The translations under genes and the position numbers were made by a program. DNA of 64,000 bases from Oscheius tipulae (taxonomy: Eukaryota; Nematoda; Chromadorea; Rhabditida; Rhabditidae): contig JASJZH010000004.1 in NCBI GenBank assembly GCA_037178975.1, positions 6,758,001-6,822,000 on the forward strand, in the 5' to 3' direction. Position 1 is the stretch's first letter. Each line of letters opens with the position of its first letter. Under the pieces are notes generated by a model, which had not been told where the DNA came from, did not search any database, and saw only the letters and a list, made by a program, of their open reading frames with translations. This document shows, piece by piece, positions 46,966 through 57,347 of this stretch.

Positions 46966-48186
46966 CTATTTATTGGAGTCCGCAAGAATAGTTGGAGACT
47001 GATCACTGCCGGTATAGGTCGACGCAGGCTCAACCGACGGCTTCTTGAAGAATCCGAATACGGCAGCTCGATATTCGGTCACGAAGAAGAAGGTGGCGAT
47101 TGGATCGATACATTGAGCGAGAGAGATGAGACTACAGAAAGCTGCGATGCCAGATCCCAAATCGATTCTGAGAATTCCACCAAAATGTCCCATTATCGCT
47201 GGTCCGAAATTGAAGACAACGGGGAAGAATGTCTGGAAGTCAACTGTTTCCGATAAAAGATCAAAGAACCTGAACTAGAAGAAGCAGGAAGATCCTTGTC
47301 TGATACTCCAGACGTCTTGTTCTTGTATGTTTTAGCAGATTCGAGAAGATTCGAACCATTCGGACAATTATGACCCCAATGATCACAGAAGCTATTGTAG
47401 CATAGAGACCAAAGAAGCCGCTCACGAAAACACCTTTTATATGAAGTTCTCCGTCAATCTGAATAGAAATTGGAATCAATCCTTATATTTAGAACCTACC
47501 CAATCAGGCGCTCCGATATATGGTGTCTTTTGAATGTCGAACCCAGTTACTTTCTTGAAATCTTCTCCCATGATTTGATTCTTGTATTCTGCTGGCCAAT
47601 AACCCCATACCATGATGAGTTCGATTGCCGCCGTCATCAGTAGGTCAATAAGAACAATGACACAAACTTTGGACTTCTTCGTGAACCAGTCGCGTTGAGG
47701 GGATCTACAAACATCTCTTAGAAACTTGTGACACATTTGGTTTGTACTCAAACATTTGATCCAAAACGATTCAGCCCCGTTAGGCTAATGATAACTTACT
47801 CAATTAGCGTGAGGTACCGCTGAAGGAAACATAAAGTCACAATACTGACGATCTGGATCCAACAGAAAGCATATGCCATCAGAACTAAGGTTCCTTCAAA
47901 AACGTCGAAGTAGCCGGAGCCGGAAAAACAAACAAAATAGCCCTTAGCAGCGTATACTTGCTACAATTTCGGGTGTTTACATAAAAAAGATTACTCTTAC
48001 TGGGGTGATAAAGTAGCAGATGGCTCCCCAGATAACAGACTGAAGGGTGTAAAGGAAGAGCAGGTACTTGTAGGATCCCATCATTGGAGAAGACTTTGTA
48101 ATAATCAGAGGAAGAAGACACAGATTGAAGACAACTCCCAAACCAGAGTTGATCGCACTGAGAGCATGGTTGCTGATGGAGAACAT
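46966..48186 (-). CDS. STR-type seven-transmembrane chemoreceptor
   Basis: Five exons (48186-48001, 47960-47800, 47704-47500, 47458-47270, 47232-46966) encode 335 residues, the usual size for C. elegans str genes. Family-like features are an N-terminal helix followed by ITKSSPMMGSYKYLL (the KSP-x-x-GxYKYL signature), a large loop with YIGAPDW before TM5, and a basic third loop. The end is DPIATFFFVTEYRAAVFGFF, matching the DP-x-x-x-FFI-x-x-YR ending of STR receptors. It is expected in sensory cilia as a G-protein-coupled odorant or pheromone receptor. It is the best-supported chemoreceptor in the window and lies next to the multi-TM array. Confidence 0.85.
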
Positions 48187-48941
48187 TGTGAATAGAAGGA
48201 GTGTTCAGAAATAGCCGGCTGATTGGAAGAGTAGTGTAGTTCAGTAGCTCACCCAAGGTGTGAGTCAGTTCAAACAATTTTAAGCACGGAAAAATGGGCG
48301 GAACTGATTAACAGAAATCAGAAAATCTTCTGTAGAGCATGCACTTCAGTCAAATCCCATACTGACATTCGGGTTCTTCCTGGTGGAACTAACTCTGTTT
48401 TCACAACAGTGGCGATTAGAAGAATCATTCATGCAGAATCTGTCTGGGTTAGTGATTAATGCTTGAAGATCTATGAAGTTGCTTGCATTACTCTGCCTCA
48501 TCATTGGCACTATACACAGAACGTCCTTTAAGAAACGAAAGTCAAGCTGGTCAAAGCAGTCCAGTGTACGTGTTGAAAAGACCACTTTCCGAGTGAGAAT
48601 ATAGTGTGAATGTTCAAGACATTAGAGTATTTCTGTTTCTAATCGTCAGTTTCGGCAAGTTCTTCTTCGGAACTTGCTCCAAACAGAAGACACTTTGACA
48701 TCTTACGCCTTGAGAGGGTTATTCTGTTTGATGGAAGCTGCGAGGCTGAACAGTCGGTCATTTGCTGTAATGTTTGCTGGAGAAACACATTTATACAGAA
48801 AAAAAGGTGAGGTAAAATAAAAGTTAGAATTTTTTGAGAGCATCTCTTGAAAGACAAATGGCACTAAGAAACTTGACAGTTCTTGAATTATACAGACAAA
48901 GAAAGTAGAGAATCTAGCTGCAAATGTTGTTTGAGGGGAAG
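48187..48941. other. Intergenic between STR receptor and SMAD gene
   Basis: Minus-strand open frames at 48346-48585 and 48703-48945 lack homology and splice support. A decayed receptor exon is possible but cannot be shown. Confidence 0.4.
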
Positions 48942-50728
48942 TCAAGATATGGGGAAGAGTTGTTCGAATTTCTTATCGATCTCAGCTAGAGGAGCGATCA
49001 GCTTCAACTCGACCCAAATCTCGCAGTCTGTGATATCGGCTCGTTTCAGGTACTTGCTTCCGAAGCCTTTTATGAAGGAGATCTTCGTGAAACAGTATTG
49101 CTGAAAGCGCTGCTTATGAGCATGGTAAGGAAAAGTTACAGATAAACTGGTCAAGTCCGTCTGGTCTCTGATTCCTCTGAGAGTCATGTTGAACCTCGCA
49201 GCGTCAAAAATCATGATTTGCCGGGCTAAACAGAATCAATGCCTCTTTCCTACTCAATACTTACCGCTAATATTGGGTTCCTTGTAGAAAGAGCCCAGTC
49301 TGTAGACAGTGTCATTTGGATCTCCGACCTTACTGGCATAGTTTGCACATTGAACAAAGACAGTCGATTTGCTCACATTCGTCAACACGACGTTCCCCAT
49401 CTCATCTCGCTTGATCTCCACTCCTTTGCCTAAAAGTTGTCAGTTGGAAAAGTATAATTACGGAGACACTCACCGACTTGCTTGACGTAGGCAATGAGAG
49501 GCGTCTGTACCACATAGGATCCGAGACAGAAGCGATTCGGTTGAGGGTCAAAATTCTCGGACTTGGTCAGACCATCAATGTGGAAGAGTTCGGCAGTGGT
49601 GCCGAAAGAACCATGAGGCTCGGGATCGTCTAATTCGAAGAATAAAGCCTCGACCCAGTTCTCCGCGTAATCTCGTTTGGGAACCACGAAGTTTGGAGAG
49701 GCCTCAGCCACGACATGGACTGTCCGCCGCCCACCCGTGGTTTCAGCTTCAGCCAGACTGAAAACAAGTCCTTCGGTTTCCTTTTGGCTATTACTCTGTC
49801 CCGTTGTTATGGAGCCCCTCCCAGCTACTCCCACATTAGCGCGAGTCACAGGTTGTGGCAATCAGAAGGGATAGGCAGACTCACTCCATATCCTGTTTCG
49901 TTGGCAGTCTCAAGGGATTCGGACCCTCGTCTCTTGCAGATCTCTGCTGGATGTGGTACATGAGTTCCTGCTTGACCCGTTGGGACGACAACCCCTGATT
50001 CTCTGGGAATTGCCTCGTCCCTCCTGGAGCGAAATTGGGAAAGGGCTCGGGAGGCACCATATGAGAAGGAGGCGATATCTGAAAAGAAGACTTGTGATGA
50101 ACTAAGGGATAACTTACAAGTTCTCTTTTGATGTTCATCGGGTAGTCGGGAGACGTGGAAGGAGCAGTAGAAGCTGGTGGAAAGGGAGCGGGAGGGAAAG
50201 GTGGAACAGCTCCGCCGAAATGAGGGTCCACCGGAGGTGGCATTGGAGCATCGTCGATCCATGACGAGGCTGGAAAGGAGAGATTGTTGCGAGCAAGTTT
50301 TGAAACTTCCTAGTATACCAAACTGAGTACTGCCAATGAGGCCTTGGGTACTTACTTCACTGGACAGTATCCCTAATATTGCTAAAAGCTTTCCTGATTG
50401 TCTTCAGCTTCTTTTAGCAATGTAGTCGAGCAATAAAGAACTTTTTTGTTGGAGCATACATAGAATTTAATAACTTATGCTTCTAAGATTTAATTGTCTA
50501 TTTTGATATTTCTATTCTTCTAATTGTAAGTCTACCACTTCGATAGGTGCTTCTCAATAGTGTTCCAGACCCTCTTCCTCCATCATCTCTTACCGCAGTG
50601 CCTCTCAAACTAGACGATCTTTAGAGCATTAGTAACATACGAAGTAAGGATACAAAAGAATTTATGTCTAGGTGACGAATGAAAATGAATTTGAGGAACT
50701 CACCACTTGTACCGGGCTGTGGATTCAT
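48942..50728 (-). CDS. SMAD-family protein without MH1 domain
   Basis: Six exons (50728-50704, 50269-50118, 50078-49885, 49757-49474, 49429-49265, 49225-48942) give 367 residues. The first 145 or so form a proline-rich linker (FPPAPFPPASTAPSTSPDYP) with repeated VKQEL/IKREL pieces. The MH2 domain follows from about residue 160: WVEALFFELDD, FHIDGLT, NRFCLGSYVV, VFVQC, SFIKGFGSKYLKRADITDCE and IWVELKLIAPL. MH2 domains mediate receptor and SMAD-SMAD contacts in TGF-beta signalling. The usual MH1 DNA-binding domain is absent, as in C. elegans DAF-14. The end (QLFPIS) lacks the SSxS receptor-phosphorylation motif. Upstream exons carrying MH1 were looked for up to 51.2 kb and not seen. Confidence 0.85.
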
Positions 50729-51180
50729 TCTCTCTCCAAGCAACAATCGGAAGATCCTGGAATATCAAATGCTGCGACTAGAAAGAAGAGTGAAGAAGAT
50801 CTGATCATCCGATCCAAGATTTGAGCGCTTCGGCTACGTCTAGGAGTCTATAGCCTTGGACTTTCGACACGTACCAAACTTAAAAAAAAGGCTAGAAAGA
50901 TGCGGGCTCGAGGAGAAATCACTTTAGAGAGCGGCCCGTGTTCAAATATGTCTCGTTGCCTACTGTATTTGAGAGCATCTTTTCGATTACAGTGCATTTA
51001 TGGGGGAGTATCAGAATTGTGATCAAAGTTGGAAACACAGTTGAAAGTGCTTTGGAGAGAGAGTGTAAGTGAAAAGTGCGTTGTTGACAAAAACAACCAG
51101 TAAGTCAAACGGATTGGTACGGTAGTTGATGTTTCAATGAAAATGTCGTACGTAAGGAATCAAACATTTTCGCGTAAACA
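50729..51180. other. Intergenic upstream of SMAD gene
   Basis: No coding signal recognised. It should hold the SMAD promoter and the 3' end of the antisense candidate gene. Confidence 0.45.
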
Positions 51181-51524
51181 TTAGGTCGAAAAGTACTGTA
51201 GCCATTTCAATTTTTCTTTATACGCTGCCGGTTTCCCTATTTCTTTCCCATACTTCTGCAATTCTTTGCTGGAAAATCCCAGAAAGGCGTCAAAACTGTC
51301 GTTCAGAAAGATATAGACGCTCGTTTTTCCTGCAATGCTGAACGCCGGAGCCTTTTCGTCGTAGAAGACGATCTTCTTTGCTCTGCAAAATTTATTAATT
51401 TTCCATTACAGAGGATGAAAAAGAAGCCCTCATACCTCTTTGCGCCGTATAAATCGCTCGGTGTGCACACGGCAGCAGTTCGTCCCGTCTTCCACAGCAA
51501 CACAAACAACAAGAAGCCGTACAT
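51181..51524 (-). CDS. Candidate small secreted protein antisense to UTP21 exon 1
   Basis: Two exons, 51524-51436 and 51382-51181, join in phase to 96 residues around a 53-nt intron that ends TTTTGCAG. The start MYGFLLFVLLWKTGRTAAVC is signal-like. The second exon is strongly protein-like (VFYDEKAPAFSIAGKTSVYI; FLNDSFDAFLGFSSKELQKY), but it has no recognised family. The first exon lies entirely within the first coding exon of UTP21 on the other strand (overlap 51436-51524). Only one of the two frames needs to be real there, and the UTP21 frame is secure by homology. The second exon may therefore belong to a different first exon. Confidence 0.42.
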
Positions 51525-54500
51525 CTCGCTCTTCTGCCCAATCAGCAATCAACTCGTCGAGTACAATGCCGGCAAACTACGAAGAGTCGCCGTGTCCGAC
51601 TGTCTTCCGGCCGATATTACTGCCGTAGCCGCAAGAACCAGGTTTTTCTTACATTTGCATCGATTTTTACCATGTTCCTTAAGAATTGCCAGCCAGAGGT
51701 GTAGTATTTTTGCTGCTGCCGGCCGTGCCATCTACTGTATGACCTTCTGTCGCTCCGTGGAACAAGTAATCCCTCTAAAATGCGAAGTCAAACATATGAT
51801 CGTACTCGGAGACCAACTCGTATAATTATCTTCCTGCGTTCGGTCTCAAAAACATGTTTTAGATTCTGGTAGATGCAGAGAACGCTTTGCGAGTAGTCGA
51901 CTGCGAAAGCGGAGAAGAAATTCTCCATCTGGAAGGGACGGACGCCTTCAAAGTCACGTCCATCATTCATCCGGCCACCTACATCAACAAAATTGTCATG
52001 GGATCTGCAGATGGCAGCTTGAGGATTGTGAATATTCGCACGGGAAAAGTTATTCACCAATTCACTAAATGTGAGCTTTTTTCTATGGTGGAGCGTCTTA
52101 TGAACCGAACCGCTGCTTTTTTTGTCAAAAAACGACCAAAATAACATTTTGAACCTTGCACAACATTACTTTTTTCAGTGGTCGACGGCTCGATTGAGGT
52201 CTTAGAGCAGACGCCAGTTGTCGACATGCTGGCTCTCGGTCTCTCCAACGGTCTCGTCGTATTGCACAATATCAAGACAGACGAGCAGATCATGTCTTTC
52301 CGGCACGACAGGGCCATCTCTGCTGTCGGATTCAGGTATTTTCAGTTTCCAGCGTGGTTACAATGCTGTGTTCAGAACCGACGGTCTGCCCATGATGACC
52401 ACAGCCGATTCCGGCGGTCACATCGCCGTCTGGGACCTGGAAAAGCAAGAGCTTGTCGGAAAGATCGCCAACGTGCACAAGGCCGCTGTCACTCAACTTT
52501 ATTTCTTCCGAAGTGAGCCCATCATGGTCAGCTGCTCGGTCGACAACTCGATCCGCGTCTGGATTCTCGATTCGGGCGACTCAATGCCAAGACAGCTGAA
52601 CATCTTGGAAGGACATGCTGAACCGGCCAGTGCTGTGACTTTTTCTTCAAAAGTTGAGGTAGAAGGCTATTTGATACTTTTATCTAAGTTTTTAGTTCAT
52701 TACGGCTAGTTTGGATGGATCCATCAGAAAACATTCCGTGGCTGCCAATTCAATGAGATGCAAGCTCGGAGATGCTGGAATCATGTCGAAGTGAATAGAA
52801 TTCTTTTATTTTTAGATCACTTATATCTCAGAGCCAAGGCAAAAAAGCAGAAGCGCGCCATGGAAACGATCCGTCTTGATCCCGTAGTCGACATTTCTAT
52901 CGGTCTTACCCGCGAAGCAGCCTGGGACAACATTCTCTGTCGTCATGCCGACAGTCTTCCCGTCTCGACTTGGACATCCAGAAAAACGACCATGGGCAAG
53001 CATCAGGTACCTCACTTTCCATTGTCTTTGATGATAAAACTCGTTTAGCTAGTACATCCCCGCTTCACGACCGACTCCGCTATGTTCCACGCCACTGCCA
53101 CGGCCACTTGCGTCTCCCCATGCGGAAACTTTGCCTACATTGGTTATTCTACAGGTTCACTTGTTGGATTGACTTCTCAATCTTCTCTCTTTAGGACACT
53201 TAGACCAGTTCAACATCCAAAGCGGCCGTCTGGTCAGATCATTTGGCGAGGAGACGACGCTAGAAAATGGCAAAGAAATCAAGATTGGAAAAGCACACAC
53301 GGCGGCCGTTACGGCACTGGCAGTGGATCTTCGTGGGAGTGAACTCGTCAGCGGCAGCTCGGCCGGAGAACTGAAGTTCTGGGATGTGCGGAAGGGCAAA
53401 TGTACAACGACTATGAGGACCAGATTGAGGATTCGCGGTTGTGTTCAATCCCCGGCCAGCAACTTGATCGCTGTCAGTTGTACTGAAGATAACGGTTGGT
53501 CTTTAAATTCTTTTTTTTTCTGACAAGAACCCCTTTTAGGACCTTCGGTAGCCGTGATTGACACGCTCTGTCGACGAGTTGTCCGTTCCTTCAAGCAGAT
53601 CGGAAATGAACTCAACGCGATGGCCTTTTCGAGTGATGGAAAGTGGCTTTTGACAGCCGACAACGACTGCTACGTCAGAGTAAGTACTTCTTTTCTCCGT
53701 TCTGAACGTTATTTTAGGTTTGGGAGCTCTCGACCTCAAAGCTGATCGACGTAATGCTCTTCGCCAAGCCCTGTATTGGCCTTTCCTTCAATGAGACTGG
53801 ACAGTATCTAGCTACAATTCACAAGGTAACATCACTTTCCTCTTCGTCAGAAAATGAGTGTTTAGGACGAGAAATCTATCGAAGTTTGGGCCAATAAGAA
53901 GCTCTTCGCGGCACAGCTGAACATCAAAGCACTGCCGATTGATTTCAAACCTACCTGGGAGCTTTCGGTCGAGAAGGACTACGAGACGGAAATGAACGAC
54001 GAGGCCAGCGAAGAAGAAGAGGCTATGGAGTCGGATGAACGCTTCGATGCCGAACTGATCAGCTATTCGGGTCTTCCGCCCTCGCGATGGGCCAATCTGG
54101 CCGATTTGGCTCTAATTCGCGAGAGAAACAAGCCGACTGAGCCTGTGAGAAAGCCGAAACAGGCTCCATTCTTCCTGACAGCTGCTGCCACTCTGGAAGG
54201 GTTCGAATTCGACGTGCCGAAGGAGGAGGATACCGAGGAACAGAGAAAGAGCATTCAGGCTAAACGGAGTCTGCTCGAGCTGGAGAGCTCATTTACTGCG
54301 TCTCTCAGAAGGTAAGGTTTGATCTTTTTTGATCCCGCGATTCTCTGGCCCTGGTGCTAGTTTCCATCGAGAACTTTTGGTATTTGAGTATTCGGGACCG
54401 TTTCATCGAAAAGCACAAAAGTGTCACGTTCTAGGATTGTATCTGATATGTACAGGTGGCGCTCTTTCCGACAGTCATAAAAGACGACATTTATGGTTTC

Positions 54501-54956
54501 TCACTACATCTAATTGGCATCCATTATTGTTACGATGAGACTTTCCTGAAATGGTTCTTTTCAGGGCTCAAACAATCACCGAGTATCTGTCCGTCTTCGA
54601 GCAGCTCAAACGAATGTCCCTGTCGTCCATCGACTTCCAAATACGCAGTCTTCCAGCCGACGTGCTCTCACAATTCCTCAAAATGCTTCTGGAGGTAGTT
54701 TTCCTTTATTTTAGCCCTTGAAAACAACCTTCAGGCTGTGAAGACGCGAACAGATTTCGACCTTGTACAGTCGTATCTGGCGGCCTTTATCAAGATTCAT
54801 CGTGCTGAGCTTTGGGGCAGCGAGATCGAGGACAAGAATCTGCCCCTGCTGATAGACGAACTGTCTCTCGAATGTGACCGGGCCTGGCAGCCACTGGACG
54901 ACGTTCTCATCGACAACGCTGCCGTCATCCAATGGATTAAAAATGCCCTAATTTAG
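51415..54956 (+). CDS. UTP21: UTP21/WDR36, WD-repeat protein of the SSU processome
   Basis: Fourteen exons from 51415-51641 to 54735-54956 give 903 residues, with all phases consistent. WD40 repeats run through residues 1-600; clear units include ADSGGHIAVWDLEKQELVGK, VDNSIRVWIL and SSAGELKFWDVRKGKCTTTM. An acidic linker (NDEASEEEEAMESDERFD) leads to the C-terminal Utp21 domain with PPSRWANLADLALIRERNKP, TITEYLSVFEQLKRMSLSSI and TDFDLVQSYLAAFIKIHRAE. The protein is a UTP-B component needed in the nucleolus for 18S rRNA maturation. The acceptor TTACAG lies three bases before the ATG. The first exon overlaps an antisense open gene model. Confidence 0.95.
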
Positions 54957-55171
54957 GTTTTCTTTTTCCGATTGTTACGTGGTTGTTAACTGTTATTTTG
55001 TTGAATTTGCCTTCCAATTGTTTCCTCTCGTTAAATGAATTTGAATATCTCAGAGAGTTTACCCGGACAAAAAGTAGACCGTAATCTCCAAATTGTGTGT
55101 TTAGGTGAGTCAGGGGGCGTCTCGTTTGGCGAACTTGTTCTCGCGCCTCATTGAAGAAGTACGAGAGGAGG

Positions 55172-55178
55172 TATAAAG
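55172..55178 (+). promoter_or_regulatory. TATA box before transthyretin-like gene
   Basis: TATAAAG 79 bases before the ATG at 55257, following a GA-rich stretch. Plausible core promoter. Confidence 0.35.
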
Positions 55179-55256
55179 GGTCACAAGGTGTCTACACTCG
55201 TCTCTTCACTTGCTGATCTTTTCTCCGAAACGTCTGAAAAAGGATCCGCTTTCAGA

Positions 55257-56428
55257 ATGATAGCACTACTACTTCTTATTTTGAGCCTCGTCTCCATCTC
55301 CGAAGGACTCTTTGGAATGGGACGAATGCAGTCTGTCGGCGTCGCCGGAAGGCTTCTTTGCAACGGAATGCCCACACCTGGTATTCGGGTCAAACTCTAC
55401 GATTCGGAAATTTGTGAGTCTCTTCAAGTTTGCTAGCAGCAGACATATTCCAGAGACGCTTGGTCTATGAAACTTACGGTTAGGAGAACCAACAACAAGT
55501 TATTACAGATAATTCTATGAAGCTGTGGCTGATGGATAGAACGTTCCGTGTAAGAACCGCAGTTAGGGCTGGATGCTGTCCAGTAAAGGAGAAAGAAAGC
55601 TACGAAATGAGCATGAGCAGATGACCAAAGTTATCTTTCACAGCAAGCGCCAGAAAGTGAAGACCCGAAAAAGTAGAATAAAGACCGCTATGCTGCATTG
55701 CAACGTTTTTTTTTCGATTCTGTTACTCCGTATTCTTTTGCTTTAAAAATAGAACTAACTGCGGTTCTTACACGGAACGCATTATCCATCAGCCACAGCT
55801 CCATAGAAGTATCTGTAACAACTTGTTGTTGGTTCTCCTAAATGCGTCCAGAATTACACGAAAAGTTTTTTTTTTTTAGGTATTTCTGATTGCAATTAGT
55901 GTCTAGAAGGAAGTGCGTTACGTTTAGTACACAAGAAACCTAGATGCTAGTTGCTAGTAGTTTAGAGCTCCTCGAATCACCTCTAATAGCAAGGAAGTAT
56001 GTCTGAACTGCCTGCCCAGTTGTTTCGGTTTGGCCATCTTAGGAACCAACACAGTCTCGTTTATTGCTGTTTTGACTGAGCGTTGTTTTTGTAAACACAC
56101 TAAAGGACATCTTCCCATTTCAGTCTTCGACCATGAACTGGCCATCACCTACAGTAACCCGATGGGAGTGTTTATGTTGTCCGGTCACAAGCGAGAGTTC
56201 TCTTCCATCGAGCCCCGACTCTACATCTACCATCGTTGCAACTATAATGGGGTGAGAATGAGAATGAATTCGGGATAAAAAGAGACTTAGCCCTGCCTGA
56301 AGAAGTCGGAGATCGAAGTCCCGAGACAGTTCATAACGGACGGAAAGATTCCCATGGTCACCTACCAACTAGGTCCAGTCGAGCTTACCGGACGTTTTCA
56401 TTCGGATTCCGTCGATTGCATCAACTGA
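55257..56428 (+). CDS. Transthyretin-like (TTL/TTR) secreted protein
   Basis: Three exons, 55257-55413, 56124-56251 and 56291-56428, give 140 residues. The signal peptide (MIALLLLILSLVSISEG) is followed by VAGRLLCNGMPTPGIRVKLY, the typical TTL opening. PRLYIYHRCN, then PCLKKSEIEVP and GRFHSDSVDCIN complete the nematode TTL pattern with its cysteines. TTL proteins are abundant, secreted and nematode-specific; at least one C. elegans member aids apoptotic-cell recognition. The first intron is 710 nt, unusually long here, and contains a 362-bp MITE. AATAAA lies about 20 bases past the stop. Confidence 0.93.
55480..55841. mobile_element. MITE with 87-bp terminal inverted repeats, in the TTL intron
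   Basis: A 362-bp element beginning TTAGGAGAACCAACAACAAG and ending with its inverse. The arms match over about 87 bases with few differences (for example ...TGGCTGATGGATA..., GTTCCGTGTAAGAACCGCAG). The centre is unrelated and non-coding. The insertion accounts for half of the intron. No clear target-site duplication beyond possible TTA. Confidence 0.8.
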
Positions 56429-56712
56429 AATGTACATAAAACAGTCAATAAATATATTGAATCCGATAATAGAGTCGACAACCTAAGTCTTGCTAGACAG
56501 TTTGGAAAATTGGTAATTGTCTGCTTATATGCGTGAAAGTTTTCTCCAAAGCAGTAAGAATCTGGAATCTTTGAATTTGAAGCTTCCTGGTCCGAAACCT
56601 CGAAGCCCAGCTCGGAAACTTAATACCTGAGCAAATCGGATAGTTAATCTTGCCCTTCGCAGATGATGCTTCTCTGGCGGCGATCATCCTCCTGTTCCGG
56701 TACATTTCCTTC

Positions 56713-57347
56713 ATGCTTGCCAGTTCTTATGATTCAGACAATGCAGCTAGGCTAGCAACCCATCCTGGCTGTAGTTTTCTAGAGACAGATTGTGAGCACA
56801 CGAGATTATCTTGAAATTAAGAACAATTTTCAGACAAGGTGTTGATTATACGGAAGGTCAGGTGAATATGGCTTACGTGAATCCGATAGGTGGAGCTGTG
56901 GGCATGCGGCGTATGTTTCTTTTCAGTGCTCGTCTAAGAGTATTTTCAGGCCGATCACAGTTATCAATATGGCGAACCAAATAATAATAACTTACGTTGG
57001 AAACAGTATGTTCGAAGACTACAATGATACTATGGATCCTAATGCTGGCCTCATTGCTGGGCCAACGGTAAAGTTTCATTTTTTCTTCTTCACACAGAAG
57101 ATTTAGTTCACTTTCGTCTGCAACAATAATAACTAATGGTGGACTCCGGATGGTGTGTCTACTCCAGTTATTGGAGCTTATTGTCTCACTATAGTCTTAC
57201 TCACTATAGAAGAAACAAGTTTATTGTAAGGATCATTGTGGAAATCCTCTAGGAGCTTTTGACGACATCGGAGAGTTGCCGGGCATGTTGGGAAGGTTGA
57301 GGACTTGGAAATGCTCGTGGAAGGTCACGTGTCCCGGTTTCACCTAG
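56713..57347 (+). CDS. Unrecognised small Cys-containing protein (tentative exons)
   Basis: Coding-like exons lie on the plus strand. 56713-56791 has MLASSYDSDNAARLATHPGC. 56839-56910 has YTEGQVNMAYVNPIGGAVGM. A segment from about 56939 contains DHSYQYGEPNNNNLRW. A last exon around 57205-57347 reads KQVYCKDHCGNPLGAFDDIG and ends in KCSWKVTCPGFT. The phases of the first three can be joined only with AAG acceptors rather than the stronger TTTCAG ones, and the third-to-fourth junction is unresolved. The stop lies 8 bases inside the end of the TRPV gene on the other strand. No family recognised. Confidence 0.4.
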
